The notes under the pieces are model-generated. The model worked only from the letters and a program-made list of their open reading frames with translations. It was not told where the DNA came from and made no database searches. A program made the position numbers and the translations under genes. This document shows positions 9,720 through 22,179 of a stretch of DNA of 64,000 bases, one piece after another. The stretch is taken from NCBI GenBank assembly GCA_947034895.1, contig OX344761.1, positions 32,686,863-32,750,862 on the forward strand. The letters run 5' to 3'. Every line of letters starts with the position of its first letter. The first letter of the stretch is position 1. The stretch comes from Rhytidiadelphus loreus. Its lineage: Eukaryota > Streptophyta > Bryopsida > Hypnales > Hylocomiaceae.

Positions 9720-11003
9720 TCATGGAATGTCTTCTGCTTCATCAGCAATTGGAATGGCATGACTTGCAACATCAGTCTGCAAGTCTTCCGAAAAGCCCTC
9801 GGTTTGTAAAACATTTTGAAGTCGCAAGACATCTGCGTCAGATTGTCGCTGCAACATATTGTGGATTATAGCGCAAGCAATGATGACGTCTGGTAGGAAG
9901 GTCACATGTAGGTCGGACTTCACGAGGAGTTCTCTGAACGTTTGCTTCAACATGGCAAAGGCATTTTCAACTACGCCACGTCCCCTTCTTTGTCGACGAT
10001 TAAATACTGTATCAACAACCGAGAGATCTCTATGCTCATGGTGTGGTACCATGAGCCACAACAGAAGAGGATAACCAGCATCCCCCAAAATCGAAGGAGT
10101 GAAATCTTGAAACAGAATTCCTGCATCCCATAAGGTGTTCTCTTCAGCTTTCCTATAGAGAGAGGACCTCCGCAATACCCTGGAGTCATTCGTGGAGCCC
10201 GGCATACCAAGAAATAAATCGAGAAAACGTTGGCGACTGTCAACGACAGCTTGGCAGTTCAGACTATACCCCCCTAATTTAAAGTAGAAGTAATCAGCAG
10301 GGGCAAATTTCGGTTTTGAAATAGCAATGTGAGTGCCATCTATAGCACCCACAACTCCAGAAAGACCACAGAGGTTCTTGAAATCAGCTTCTACATCCAG
10401 CAGAGTTTGTCCCTGAGGCCAACAAATCTCATTGCGTAATACAACATTGATGGATTGTACAACGTCTCGCAGGAACATGGACACTGAACTTCGACCCACA
10501 GCGAACATTTCGCTGCAGATAAGAAGGCTAGCACCGTGTGTTAGTTTGAAAAGTGTACAAGCAACTCGCACGAGAACAGGAATTGCAAGACGGTACTTCG
10601 TATTTTTTTTCATGATAGGGGGTTTTAGCAAGTCAGCTAGTGCAAACACTGAAGGTTTAGTCATACGGAACATTCGAATCCAGCAGTCGTCGTCATATTG
10701 TTCAAGTAAAAACCTTGAAAACCATGTAGTTGAACGTGGTTTCACCCAATACCCCAAGTCGTCGCCGAGCAAGTGAATGCAATTCCACAGCCGGAAAGAG
10801 TGTAGTGCTGAAGTCGTCAAGTACTGTGCATCCAATGGAGACACATCTGTTTCCTGGCGGAGGCGGTCCAACTGGAAGTCGCCATTGTCATCCTCACTTT
10901 CTTCCGTTGTGCCAACTTGCAGAGCTCTGTTTGAACAAAGCAACAAAAGGAGAAAAGCAGATGCAACTGACAGAAACTGAGCGGGAGTGTCCAAGAGGTC
11001 CAT
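9720..11003 (-). CDS. PIF/Harbinger DDE transposase (DDE_Tnp_4 type), intact
   Basis: A single 427-residue frame from ATG (11003) to stop. A helix-turn-helix-like stretch, LLICSEMFAVGRSSVSMFL (about 160-178), precedes the RNase H-like core. Catalytic residues in the usual order are D222 in GAIDGTHI, D273 in GSTNDSRVL and E346 in GRGVVENAFAMLKQTFREL; GDAGYPL (307-313) and IIHNML near the end are family hallmarks. Length is normal for plant PIF/Pong-type transposases. The N-terminal hydrophobic run (LSVASAFLLLLLC) is unusual, so the functional start may lie further in. It cuts and pastes DNA with a 3-bp target duplication, normally together with the Myb-like partner encoded convergently at 7675-9398. 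No stops or shifts are visible. Confidence 0.93.
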   Translation of the reverse strand: MDLLDTPAQFLSVASAFLLLLLCSNRALQVGTTEESEDDNGDFQLDRLRQETDVSPLDAQYLTTSALHSFRLWNCIHLLGDDLGYWVKPRSTTWFSRFLLEQYDDDCWIRMFRMTKPSVFALADLLKPPIMKKNTKYRLAIPVLVRVACTLFKLTHGASLLICSEMFAVGRSSVSMFLRDVVQSINVVLRNEICWPQGQTLLDVEADFKNLCGLSGVVGAIDGTHIAISKPKFAPADYFYFKLGGYSLNCQAVVDSRQRFLDLFLGMPGSTNDSRVLRRSSLYRKAEENTLWDAGILFQDFTPSILGDAGYPLLLWLMVPHHEHRDLSVVDTVFNRRQRRGRGVVENAFAMLKQTFRELLVKSDLHVTFLPDVIIACAIIHNMLQRQSDADVLRLQNVLQTEGFSEDLQTDVASHAIPIADEAEDIP

Positions 11004-13750
11004 GGCACCTGTGCGTCCACAAAGTCATCACAAAGGCTATCCATGAGCGCAACTCAAAATAAGGAATTGAGAAAATATGTTTGATAGCTTCGAACTAAGA
11101 ACTGAAAATACCATAGGCGACTTCAAACATGAGTGCCACAAAACATTCAATACAAGATCAATGGGTGGCAAAAAATTTCATGTTATAGAAAAACGATGTC
11201 ATGTGCACTCACCTGCGACAAAAATCAACTTGGCAAGTGACCTTGGCGAGGTCGTCACTCTTGCGCACAGTACGAAAGATGAAAAATCCAATCACTTCCT
11301 GTCCAAAAATTGCGATTCCACAACATGAGGAAATCGGTGGCAAGCGCTTCTGATATATTTTGAGCTTCATTACGCCTTCAACAAGATACCCTATACAGAG
11401 CGCTCCGTTCAATCAGCAAGGCAAACCCTAATGTTAATGCAGCCAACACAAACGGATTCATTCAATTTTTGTAGGCGATACAAGAGAAGACATTGCCAAA
11501 CCTGTTGCTCGAGCTCTTGTACAATACAGAATTGTTGACACCCGAGCACAGCAGTCTTCAGTGCCACCTTGAAGATGACAATCGCAGCTCACAACGTCCG
11601 CTCCCACTCCCCTCGACTACACGACGCTTCTCGCAGGCCTTGTCCTACAATACATTACAAGTCTGTGGATCCTCTACGCTCCAATATACCCTACGCATTC
11701 ACAGCGCAGACACTCCGCATTCCTCCCTCCAACAACATAGAACCACAGACGTCCATGAATTTCTGAAAAAACCGAGCCGATTACCACACACGTCCCCAAC
11801 GTAGGAAAACAAACCAAAACTTCATTTCCAATGTCAGAAACAACGGCCATGTGGGCTCTATGACAGTGAAGCAACGCAACACTGGTGTGACTAGCGAGGG
11901 TTTTGTTGCCGGTCATATCTTATCTGGCACTATTTACTTTTTCAAGTGGGGACGCGTCGGTCTTATTCCGTCCGTTGTAAGTCACCATTTTCCACGCTGC
12001 TAGGACCCATCCTTGACAACGATTTCTTTATTATATTTTTCGTTACTCCCCCTTTCTTATCTTTCAACGCTCGTTGCTCCATAACGCCAGGTCTGGACGA
12101 ACCTTAAGTCCTCAGAGGTTCGCTCCATTTAGAACACAAAAACTACACGAGGTGTTAGTAACGGAATCAAACACCCAAACACAAGCTGCACTAGTTGTCG
12201 AGAACTAACTCCCCATTCCGTCCTCTAGGTCAATGCAAGAAACTCACACTGGTCGGATTATAGTTCCCTTCACGAAGCCGATAGTAGATGCGAAAGCACT
12301 GCAAGCATGCAAAACCCCTCACTTAGATCGCAGACCAGAAGGCAAAACCCTAGCACTCAATTGCAAAACCCTGAACCAGATAAAACCCTAGCTACAAAGA
12401 GCACAAGAGTAACGCATGCGAAAGCAGCGCGGTACCATTTGTGGCTGGCCGGGCCGTAGCCCTGGGATGCGAGTTCCAACACCGCTTCGTGACCCACGCT
12501 GAGCTCAGCAGAATTCTGCAACAACAAGAGAGCCGCAGCTAATCAATCAATTTCATATTACCCTTCAAATTCAACCTTCAAAAATGGCCCTAGTTAAATA
12601 TGAATTACGTAATAATGCCAATCCCACTAAAACACCTTGTGCAAAGTAAAGACAAACCATCATGTTCAATGATTAATGCGAGCCGATGCACATCCAAAAC
12701 ACAAAACCATGGTCCAGAAACCCCAAATAGTTACCGAATTCAACAAAAACCTAATGCCCGAACTGTACAACAACATGCGGCAACCCGCAAAGCTACGCTC
12801 TCCGACATTTCAACATTTCAGTTCACTCCTTCTAGAGACCATGACACGTAACTAAACACATAGTCATCGCAGACCCTCCCTGTGTCACCATCCCTGGACT
12901 CTCCTCACCGAATCCTTAATCCCTCTCAATGCGAGAACTTATAATTACCAGCCCAGGCTCATTCTAAAACCCTCGTATGAGCAGTCAAGCACGACCACCC
13001 TTTCCTTGTAACCCAAACCATCGATTCGTCAACTCATGCAGGAACCCAAGAAAGAAGTCCTGCTTCCCTAACTACCTCATCGACCATATATGGTCTTTCT
13101 GAAATTTCAGGCTCATTTTGAAGTGGGCAGTTAAAATTGTTTGCCTGTTTGTTTTTTTTTAAATTGGGCAATTTTTAGGGTTAACTATTTAAAACTTTCA
13201 TTTTTCACTGAAAAAAGGTATGTATTTGAGTGTGGAGAGGTCTCCAAAGCCATTTATATCTGTTAGTGGAAGAGTAAAGCTTGCTAATTTTACTTCATTT
13301 TTCAACTTTGAGCAATTTCACTTGATTTGAGATCTAAAAACTTCCACTTATTCATTTGCTTTGAAAATGGTCCCAATCGAAAGAGTAAAGTGTTTTCATG
13401 ATTTTCACCATTGAAAATTTAAACAAGCAAGTGCTGATTTGGAGTTATTTGTGAATTATACTTATTAAAAAAAAATGCATCTCAACAATTGCAAGGTGGA
13501 TTGTGTAATGAGTTTAATAGCTTTTCAAGTGATATTAAGTTTTTTGAAAGGGTATTTTAGTGTGCTAACACAATTTGTAGTTGTTCATGTTACTTCTAAT
13601 CCCAAAAAGCTTTTATGTGCAAATTTCCGAAACATTGTGGAGAGGGACAACATATTAAAAATAGAAAACGTACATTTCTCTTATTATAAACTCACAACTC
13701 TTATGGAATTTTGCACTCAAAAATGGTGTACATACTAGTAAGCAAGCTCT
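11004..13750. other. Upstream flank of the Harbinger transposase, no gene resolved
   Basis: Contains AAAACCCTAG telo-box-like motifs at 12344 and 12382 and AAACCCTAA near 11424. There is a GC-rich stretch at 12420-12520 whose minus strand follows a strong CTCTTGTTGTTGCAG acceptor (12517-12531) and is open for about 50 codons. From 13100 the composition becomes AT-rich spacer. I could not find the outer terminal inverted repeat of the Harbinger element. Confidence 0.4.
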
Positions 13751-14397
13751 TTAACCCCTAAATGCCCAAGGCATGTTTTCAGCTTCCTGGAAACTGCTCT
13801 AAATTGAACAAAATGCCAACATTTTGATAAGATGTTTCAAACTTTCTGAAATTATTGTAACCGTACAAATTCAAACTAGACTTGTTAGAGATTGCATAGG
13901 AAAAGAAAGCACAACAATATCACTTATGAAGTGAAAGATTATAACGTTTGATTATGAGGGTGCTAAAATTGCAAAAAGGAATTGAAGTCTTTTTTGCTAG
14001 TCAAATCTAAAAAGTTGACGACCAAAAAAATATGAGGTTAACGGGCCTAACTTGAAGAACTCAAATCAATTTACGAATTCTCAAAATTCACTCTACAAAT
14101 TTTTAAATGAATTTAGAATGCGATGTTTTCTCCAAGATCTAGTGTATTTGAGGCTCATTTCCAAGAGCTCTTAACACTATGGAAAGTCAAGATTGCACAA
14201 GGTACCCATGCACAAAATCTCTTATAGAAAAATCATTGTCATTTATTTTCAAGATCGGACTTTTAGAGGCAAAACTAGACTTCAAGAAGAACATTTAAAA
14301 AATATAAACTACTAAAAATAGAAAATTGGCTAGGATTTATTTAACTTCAAAGTTTTGCAAACACCATATTGTGGTGCCTTGGGCATTTAGGGGTTAA
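13751..14397 (+). mobile_element. TTAA-bounded MITE family C, copy 1 (647 bp, perfect ends)
   Basis: Begins TTAACCCCTAAATGCCC and ends GGGCATTTAGGGGTTAA. The terminal inverted repeats match over 23 bp including the TTAA. The interior has no long ORF. A diverged second copy at 17419-18078 shares internal blocks (TGCTCTAAAT.GAACAAAA, AGAAAGCACAACAATATCACTTATG/AGAAAACACAACAATATCACTTATG). A further family-C-like right end (GGCACTTAGGGGTTAA, to 14517) lies 120 bp beyond, suggesting a nested or truncated extra copy. The ends are of piggyBac type. Confidence 0.9.
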
Positions 14398-15047
14398 ACA
14401 TCCATATGGTTAGATTTTGAAAAAAAATAATTTTGTTTCAATGGAGATAACTATAAACCCATGTTCTTTTTTCATGGGAAAAACACACTTGGAAAAGCTT
14501 AGGCACTTAGGGGTTAAGAATGCCTTAACAAGAAGAATAAAGTATTGACACCTACAATTGGCCATCATTACAATTATACAAAAATTTGTTTGTTTGAGGA
14601 GAGCACCTATAATTGATACTAGGATCATTTGTATGTCTAATACAATAGAGTGAAAAGAGTATGATGAATGTAGGGAATGGTCAAGATTTACAAACTGGCA
14701 CTTCTCCAATGGCTTATCTTGTTGTAGGAGCTTATCTCATTGTAATAGCGTACGAAATCGTCTTTCACCATTCATGGTCATATTTTTGGTTTGGATATTT
14801 AGGTGAGGTCAATAATGTGTGTTCATATCGTAATGACAAATAGCTATGTGAACCTAGGGTTCATAATATAATCTTGTCCACTAATTTGTAGTTTTGTAAG
14901 TCTTTTATATTCAATAGCAAAGCCACTTCTACTAATTGACACCTAAAGTACTCACTCTGAGAGATTACAAGTGTTGGAAATGGATTGACATCAAATGACA
15001 TTTTTGAACATGGTTGATATAGAATATAACATTTGTTTTCATCATGT

Positions 15048-15164
15048 TTAATCCTTAAACATCAAGGAGGATGTTTGGTGTCCGAAGAATGACAGAGAAT
15101 CTTTGCAGTAGGACAAAAGTGAGGGACGGTTTCCAAAGTCATCCCTTCATCCTTTGAGGGTTAA
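15048..15164 (+). mobile_element. TTAA-bounded mini-element family D, copy 1 (117 bp)
   Basis: Runs from TTAATCCTTAAACATC to CCTTTGAGGGTTAA. The interior GGAGGATGTTTGGTGTCCG...GACAGAGAATCTTTGCAG matches the reverse complement of 35804-35977, where the copy is 174 bp. Copy 1 is an internally deleted version. Confidence 0.75.
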
Positions 15165-16808
15165 GTGCATAGTAAAAAGAATTGCTCTATGAACTCAAAC
15201 TAAAAGAGATCCTTGTTGAATATATTGTTTTTTAGGAATGAATCCTTTGTCAAATTTTTATAATGATATATCGGATGTTTAATTGAGGATGTTCAAAAGA
15301 TATGGGATAATATGTATTTCTATTCATATTCACATTGATTTGTATGCATCTATGTCCATATTATATGTGTATCATATGTATCAAGATTATGAAGGGGAAA
15401 ACAAGTTGTTTTTGCCCTAGCCCCTTTTTCTTGCCCTTTTTCTCAGATTGAGAGCATTGACAATCAATTTTGAAAGTAGGGGTTAAGGCTCTACTCATAT
15501 CTGAAATCCTTAGATCTTTTTGCAAAGTTGAATTTGAGTTATAGGTCTCAAAAGCTTAACAAAGTCCTATTGTCAAGAGCTCGGGCAATTTTGAAAAAAG
15601 CTTGTCAATTGCATTGTTCTTTGTTTGGTCATATGTCACACGTACATTATTTTTAGACCCTAATTTTTTAGACAAGACCTTTGTACTAGTCAAAAACAAG
15701 ATCCTACAATTAAAAATAAAAAAAGGTGGATAAATTTGGATTTATGGATCTAATATTAGAAGATACTATTTTTGGCAATTTTGGAGTATTTTCTAATTTT
15801 GATCCAAAAAAATTTAGGAGATAAGGATGGTGAATAGAAACACATTTATGAGGTAGAATTTATATTTGTACTTAGTTAATCCCTAAAGGACTAACTATGT
15901 TTTGACCAAAAACGCTCCAATACTGTCATTTCTAGAATAAGTACCAAATTTTGGAAATAAAAATTTGAACATATGTAACTGTAAGATCATGTAGTATGCT
16001 GACTTGACAACATGTGGAAAAAAATATAGAAATTTCTACTACGTGAATTGCAAGGTATGAGCTTTTGATTTCACAAAAATCCTTTGGGGGGCCCTATGAA
16101 AAATCGGGCAGCTACACTTCACACGCTTACATTTGTATGAAAAAATGTCCAAAATAGTGGTGCTTCTTTGGATTCATTCTTCACGGCAAGTTGGCTACAT
16201 GCTTGAAAATTTTTAGATCGTTTGGAATTGTACAACATATAAGAAAAAAATAGTAAGTAGAAAGAAGTAGAGAATGATTTAAAATACAAAATTGTTAGGA
16301 ATTTAGTTACGGAATTGAAAAATCCCAATCTCAATGGTTGTAATGTTGTAATAAACAATCTACATCCTATGAATTAATTTTTTTCCAAAAATACTGAAAA
16401 TTAAGTAAAATAAAAGACTTCAAAGTTTATTTTAGAGTAGAGAATCCATAACTACTTGCAAACTAAAACTCCTTGTAACTTTTGACTCATTGATCAAAAT
16501 CGAATGATTCAACACTTTCCACATATATATAACTCTTGAAAACCAATTTCAAATTTTTGTTTCTAGAAACAAGTGATTTTTTCTGATCTGCCCAGACTGC
16601 CCATTTACAGAAAAAAATAACATATCAGGCCATAACTTTTGACTCATATTTTTAAATGTCATGAAATTTAGTGCATATGAAAGATATTTCTCATCTTCAC
16701 CTTATCTTAAAATCTCAGCCTAAAATATGAAAATCTCTAGTCACAAGTACTTGCCCAAAATTTCTATGTTGCCAAAAAATGCATGCTTTAGTTGTCACTT
16801 TAAAGATT

Positions 16809-17290
16809 AAGATTGGTGCACCTAAAATTGCACCCTCCTTAAACCACCGTCATTACTTTGTGTACATCTCTAAAATCAATAAATACATATGTTGAAGAAG
16901 TGACTTTAGAACCTCTACCAAAAAAACTTTGACCCTTCTTCCTAATTTTTGCATACAATATCCAAATGTCATGTTCCTTGGTGTGTTGGAACCTCCCTTC
17001 ACTTTCCAACAAGAAGATATGAAAATTTGACCAATCTATAGTAGGTACCTCAAATTGCGCCACTAACCTAGAATTGCCATCATCACTATGGATACATCTC
17101 CAAAATCAATATGTAGAAGAAGAAACTATGTAAAATATGTATATAGAAGAAACTATTTTAAAACCTCTAACATTTGGTTCCTAACTTTTGCATATGATAT
17201 CCAAATGTTGTATTCCTTTGGTGCATTGGAACTTTCTTTTACTTGCCAATAAGCAAGTCAATGAAATTTAACCAAACTAGTATTAGAAAC
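16809..17290 (-). repeat. Dispersed repeat family E, two tandem copies
   Basis: Copy 1 (about 16809-17045) and copy 2 (about 17046-17290) share CATATG or CATACA followed by ATATCCAAATGT, GGTG.GTTGGAAC or GGTGCATTGGAAC, and CAATAAG or CAACAAG. The reverse complement of the unit, TTCTTGTTGGCAAGTGAAAG then GAGGTTCCAACG, recurs at 30905-31090 and 31255-31390. No terminal inverted repeats are evident. Confidence 0.75.
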
Positions 17291-17418
17291 TAGGCACAAT
17301 AGCAAAAAGTGGCAGTTTGGGAGTACCCACTTTATATGGAGCATACTGTTTTTACAACAAAAGTGAAATAATTTACTTATATTGCCCAAAACAAAGAGAT
17401 CCGTAGTTTGGTTAATCC

Positions 17419-18078
17419 TTAACCCATAAATGCCCAAGGCCTTTTTTGAGTTTCTTGAAATTTGCTCTAAATCGAACAAAAAGTCAACATTTTGATAAGT
17501 TTTTAACAATTTAAAAAAAAATGTAACTGTACAAATTCAAACAAGACATGCTATCTAGAGATCACATGTGAAAAGAAAACACAACAATATCACTTATGGA
17601 TTGAAAGATTATAATGTTCAATCATGAGGGTGTTAAAATTGTGAAAGTGGTTTGAAGTCTTTCAATCCTCTTTTCACATGTCAAATCTAAAAAATTGGTC
17701 ACCAAAAAAAATATGAGGTTAGAAGGCATAACATGCATAACCCCAATGACTTTATAGCTTTTTCAAAATCTACTCTACTAAAATTTTAAATGCATTTCTA
17801 ATGTGATTTTTTCTCCAAGATCTAGTGTATGAGAGGCTCATTTTCATGAGCCCTCAACACTTGAAAATCAAGATTTGCAACAGGACACCCTTGCACAAAA
17901 TCTTAAATAGAAAAATCACAATCATTCATTTTCAAAATCAAATTTTTGATGCTAAAATTAGACTTCAAAAAGTTTTTTCAAAAACATAAACTACTAAAAA
18001 TAGTAACTTGTTTAAGTTTTATTTAACTACAAAATATTGTCAACACCAAAATTTGGTGCCTCGGCATCTAGGGGTTAA
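17419..18078 (+). mobile_element. TTAA-bounded MITE family C, copy 2 (660 bp)
   Basis: Left end TTAACCCATAAATGCCC, right end CGGCATCTAGGGGTTAA. Internal sequence follows copy 1 (13751-14397) throughout with scattered changes. Its right TTAA (18075-18078) is also the left TTAA of family B copy 3, so the two elements abut at one target site. Confidence 0.88.
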
Positions 18079-18300
18079 CCCTTAAGTGCTCTGACGTTCA
18101 TATTCTGGACGATGAATAGAAGGCTTGGAGGCGTTCTTTAGTCCAACTAATTTTTCATTCATCCAATGTAACACTTGAATCTTGAAAAGTCAATCTTCCA
18201 TAATGACCATTTTCATGAAATTGCGGTAAACAATATTTCTTTACAAAGATATAAGCAAAAATGTGTTAAAATTTGAGAAAGGATCAAGGCATTGAGATGG
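18075..18300 (+). mobile_element. TTAA-bounded MITE family B, copy 3, right end eroded
   Basis: Starts TTAACCCTTAAGTGCTC and follows copy 1 (CATTCATCCAATGTAACAC, GATATAAGCAAAAATGTG). Its right end reads GGCATTGAGATGG instead of GGCATTAAGGGGTTAA, so the terminal TTAA is lost. Confidence 0.78.
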
Positions 18301-18611
18301 ATGACTTGCTTGTTCAGTGTAGAAACAAAGAATTCACATATTGGTCCAATAATCCAAGCATTTTGGTGACTACCTTGGTCATGGGAACTCATGTTTTTTA
18401 ACTTATTGATTGGATTGGGGTTTCTTCGGACCCTAGGCAGTTGTGGATTGGCAGGATTTTTGACCATACATTTTGACCATGACTCCCAATTGAATAATCT
18501 TTTTAATTTTGCAGTACGGTTCACAACTCTGAAAGCCAATCAGACAATAGACAGTTTGAAAATAAATAACAATTTAATTGAAAACCAACCAACAGGACCA
18601 CTGCTCCATCT

Positions 18612-19166
18612 TTAACCCTTTAGACGGATCCCAGACAACTTTTTTGAATTTTTGTGTGTTTTTAAATAGTGATCTTTATGGAGTCATATTGTAAGTGAAT
18701 TTATTTTCTTGGTGGAAGCGTGACACACACCCTAGAAGACAAATCATCCAATCTTTGATCTTCCATCCTTCACTCATCTGCATTATATTACCTATAAATA
18801 AATAAACTAGATTCATCCAAATATTGGTGAATCTCATGTTTCATAGAGATGATTTGGGTGATTTTTTTCTTTATTTTTCTCTTGTTTTTTTCTAGTGTAA
18901 TGGGAATCAACTTGAAAATTAGGTAAGGTTTTGGCAATTATTTGCCAACAAAAAATTCACTAAAAAGTGATAGTCAGAGGAGTGTAAATGTAGATTTCAA
19001 TCGCACAAAGTGAAAGAGTACTTGGTAGTAGTGTGGTATGCTGATTTTAGTGAACATCCAACAATGCACTTTGCAAATGATTTTTCATTTCGGGACCAAT
19101 TTCAAGCTATTTTAAATCACATGGTTAGAGTGACCACTTTGGGCTCCTATGGATCTAAAGGGTTAA
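18612..19166 (+). mobile_element. TTAA-bounded MITE family F (555 bp)
   Basis: TTAACCCTTTAGACGGATCC at the left and GGATCTAAAGGGTTAA at the right form short inverted ends. The interior is unrelated to families B-D and has no ORF. The right TTAA is directly followed by TCCTTTAGCACCC..., which looks like the start of a diverged family B copy. Confidence 0.75.
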
Positions 19167-20226
19167 TCCTTTAGCACCCTAACATCCATACATTGAATGT
19201 TAATTGGAAGCCAATGCTTTGTCTACATATATATTCCCATTCATCCAAAACAATTCATGAATATTTAAACCTACAAGAGATTTTAGGTCTATATACAATT
19301 TTGATAACATACAAAATAAACACAATATTCATGCAAATTGAAGAGATAAAAATACCTTCCTATGTATTTTGTATTTTGTATGCCACATATGCAATAAGAA
19401 CCCTTTAGTTCATCCAAATGGATACATAGAGATTACATTGAGTGCACCTCCAAGTACATTTTATATTGGAATAATTATGATTTTGTAGTCAAAAATAGTA
19501 TATATTATGTATTGCATACATGCATATATTTGGATATGATGGTATAGACAAATAACATAAAGTTAAAATACAGAGTACAAGTATGCAACTCAAAATAAGT
19601 TACCAAGGGCCTTTGTGGGCCTCTAAAGGTTTATTGTATTCATTGTTTTAACCTTGGTAGCAATATTGATTTTAACCATGATGGCATGATTGTTTATAGT
19701 ACTCAAAGATTTTTGACTTGCAAATGTAGTTCTATTAATAGTAGATATCGATGGAATAAACCACCCATAAAGTGATTTTATTTATCAATGTACAATAACT
19801 GTGCATGAAGGTATAAGCTTGAATCTCAGTTGTACTACATATTGGTACTAGGGCTATATGATGAAATAACTTTATCTATTGATACCCCCCCATATTGCAC
19901 AATGTGGGCACTAGTATAATGGAGGTCTTAGGGCACTAACCAACAATAGAAGAGCTTGGTTCAAAAAGTCCATATGAATACTAGCTTGGTGCTCATATGA
20001 GAATATACAACCAAACTCTCTTCCTGAAACTTTGTGCCAAAATACATTCTTAAATTCTATTAATGGATGTGTATAGCTTAATCTAGTTTATAGATGCTTT
20101 AATTGCATGCAATCACATAAATTCCAACCTATACTTATAATTCTACTTGAGTGATTGTAGTAACATCCAAAAAATGACACTCAAAATACAATGAAATTTT
20201 GTTGAAAGCTTTTCGTGATTGGATAT

Positions 20227-20441
20227 CACTAGAAGAAACCTGTGTTTTATGTGATGAGCCTGATTTTTCTTGACGGATTTTGCTAGACATCCAATGTGGC
20301 AATATCATGTTTTTATGTCATCATTGAAATTACATTGGATGTTTTTATTGACAAAAAACATGGTTTTGTTGCATTAAATGTCTAGCAAAATCCATCAAGA
20401 AAAATTAGGCTCATCACATAAAACATGGGCTTCTTCTAGTG
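20227..20441. mobile_element. CACTA-type MITE with TAT target duplication
   Basis: 215 bp from CACTAGAAGAAACC to the inverted GGGCTTCTTCTAGTG. The two arms match as a long inverted repeat for at least 65-70 bp with few mismatches (TTTTATGTGATGAGCCT, GGATTTTGCTAGACAT). The flanking trinucleotides are TAT at 20224-20226 and TAT at 20442-20444, the 3-bp duplication expected of CACTA (En/Spm) elements. No coding capacity. Confidence 0.93.
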
Positions 20442-20444
20442 TAT

Positions 20445-22179
20445 GGAATTCAAATAGCCGTGGATTGTGTTACCTCAATTAATATACAACTTTTCTTTGC
20501 AAATATTCTATTGCTCAAAGTGTACAAGTATGTTTGAACTTAAAAAATAATTTACTAGCTCAATAAATGATTTAAAAATGCTCCCTTCCTCCCCCAATCT
20601 TATTGAGGTGGGTGATGAGTTTTGGGTAGCATATTTTGAACTTGTCTTCTACACTTGAAATTTAGCAAGTTTTTTAATTACCACAATATAGAAACCAATT
20701 GTTGAAAAATAAAAACTACATGTAAGAAAAAGAAAAAGAAGTCAAGTGTCCTAAGAAGAGGCAAGGCCCAAAAAACTTTATCTAACTCTTGTAATGTTAC
20801 AATTTCTCAATCTATGTGATCAAATGGGCTAACTTTTTGTCTATACATTCATTATGTGGTAATGGTAGTCTAATACACTTTTGTATAGTTGAGGTTTCTC
20901 CCACCGCACCTACTTTTGCTCAATGCACTAACTATAATGGGATTTTCTTTTATTGTTTTGGATTAAACATAGCAATGACCTTGTTGGAATTAGCATCAAA
21001 ACCCTTTGGATATGTTTGAAACAAATATTTTGTCTTTAATTTATTAAAAAAAAATAGATATTTCTTATGAAAATTGTAAAAATACAATTTTACTCTAAAA
21101 AATAAAATCTCTCTTCAATTAACTTACACATTTGTTCCATCCAAATGAATTTTCTTCACTCTACAAGACAACCAAAAAGATTTGAATGTCCTAAGATAAC
21201 TACACCTAATTGTGATTCTTTTCTAAAATTGACCCCTATTTAATCTTGTTGAAATGTATTCTCTTTATCCATGAGAGCCTAGACTTAGGGTGACTTTTGA
21301 ATACACCTATTTTTAATACTTTGAAAATTTATAACTTATTCGTATTGGTGTTTAAAAATGTATAAAAAGAGATTCTTGAATAGTCTTTTGATTTCTAATA
21401 ACATCCACCAAAAAATTTACGCAATTTGCAAATATCATTGCTTATTTCCTCATTCTAATGCAATTATGCATAAAACATATACTCTTAGTAGGTTGTCCTA
21501 TAATATTTTTCTAATCCATTTCACACTAATTTATGTTATCAATAAAATGATGAAAGAAATATTTTTTATAATGTACTTGAGCTATTGATTTTGGAATCTA
21601 AGATTTTTACCATATACCTATATGATATTGGACAAACAAATTTGAAAGGTAACCTCATGAAAATTTCCATTGTACAATCCATAGTTTAAATTAGTTTTTT
21701 GTTTGTTTGTTATGATGAGATCCATTAGGGGAAATTCAGCTGGTGTAGATGGCCGTAAGTTCTTAGAGTTCCCTAACTCTGTGAACTCAGTCACAAGCGC
21801 ATTCTGATGTGACTGAAGTCAGATTTTAATATTTAATTTAATAATTTAATAAAAAAAAATAATTAAATTTTTTTATTTATTTATTTTTAATATTTAAAAA
21901 AATTTATATTTACATTTATATTTTTTTTGATTGCGTACGTCTGGTTTACATTAAGGGGAAACGACCTTCCACTTGCCCAAAATCTCTTCAAATGTTTAGG
22001 AATGTGCATCCCTTGGTCATAAGCTTGTTACCATCAGAAAATTGTTTGGAAGACAGGGTGTTTCACTTGTTTTGTGCTATTCCAACTCACGGTAGAAAGG
22101 ACATTGAATTTCAAAGTTTTTATGAATTAAAGAATTATTTTTACTTTTATTTTGATTATGGCAAAGGCACAAAGCACAT
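20445..22179. other. AT-rich spacer
   Basis: No gene recognised. Contains an A/T-only stretch at about 21825-21930 and microsatellite-like TTTATTTATTTATTTTTAA. Confidence 0.5.

Noticed and set aside
12440..12520. tRNA-like GC-rich segment
   Set aside because: No consistent A box and B box spacing and no cloverleaf could be drawn.
11004..13100. Terminal inverted repeats of the Harbinger element
   Set aside because: No inverted pair with a TTA/TAA-type 3-bp duplication could be found by eye around 7000-13100; nested insertions may have displaced them.
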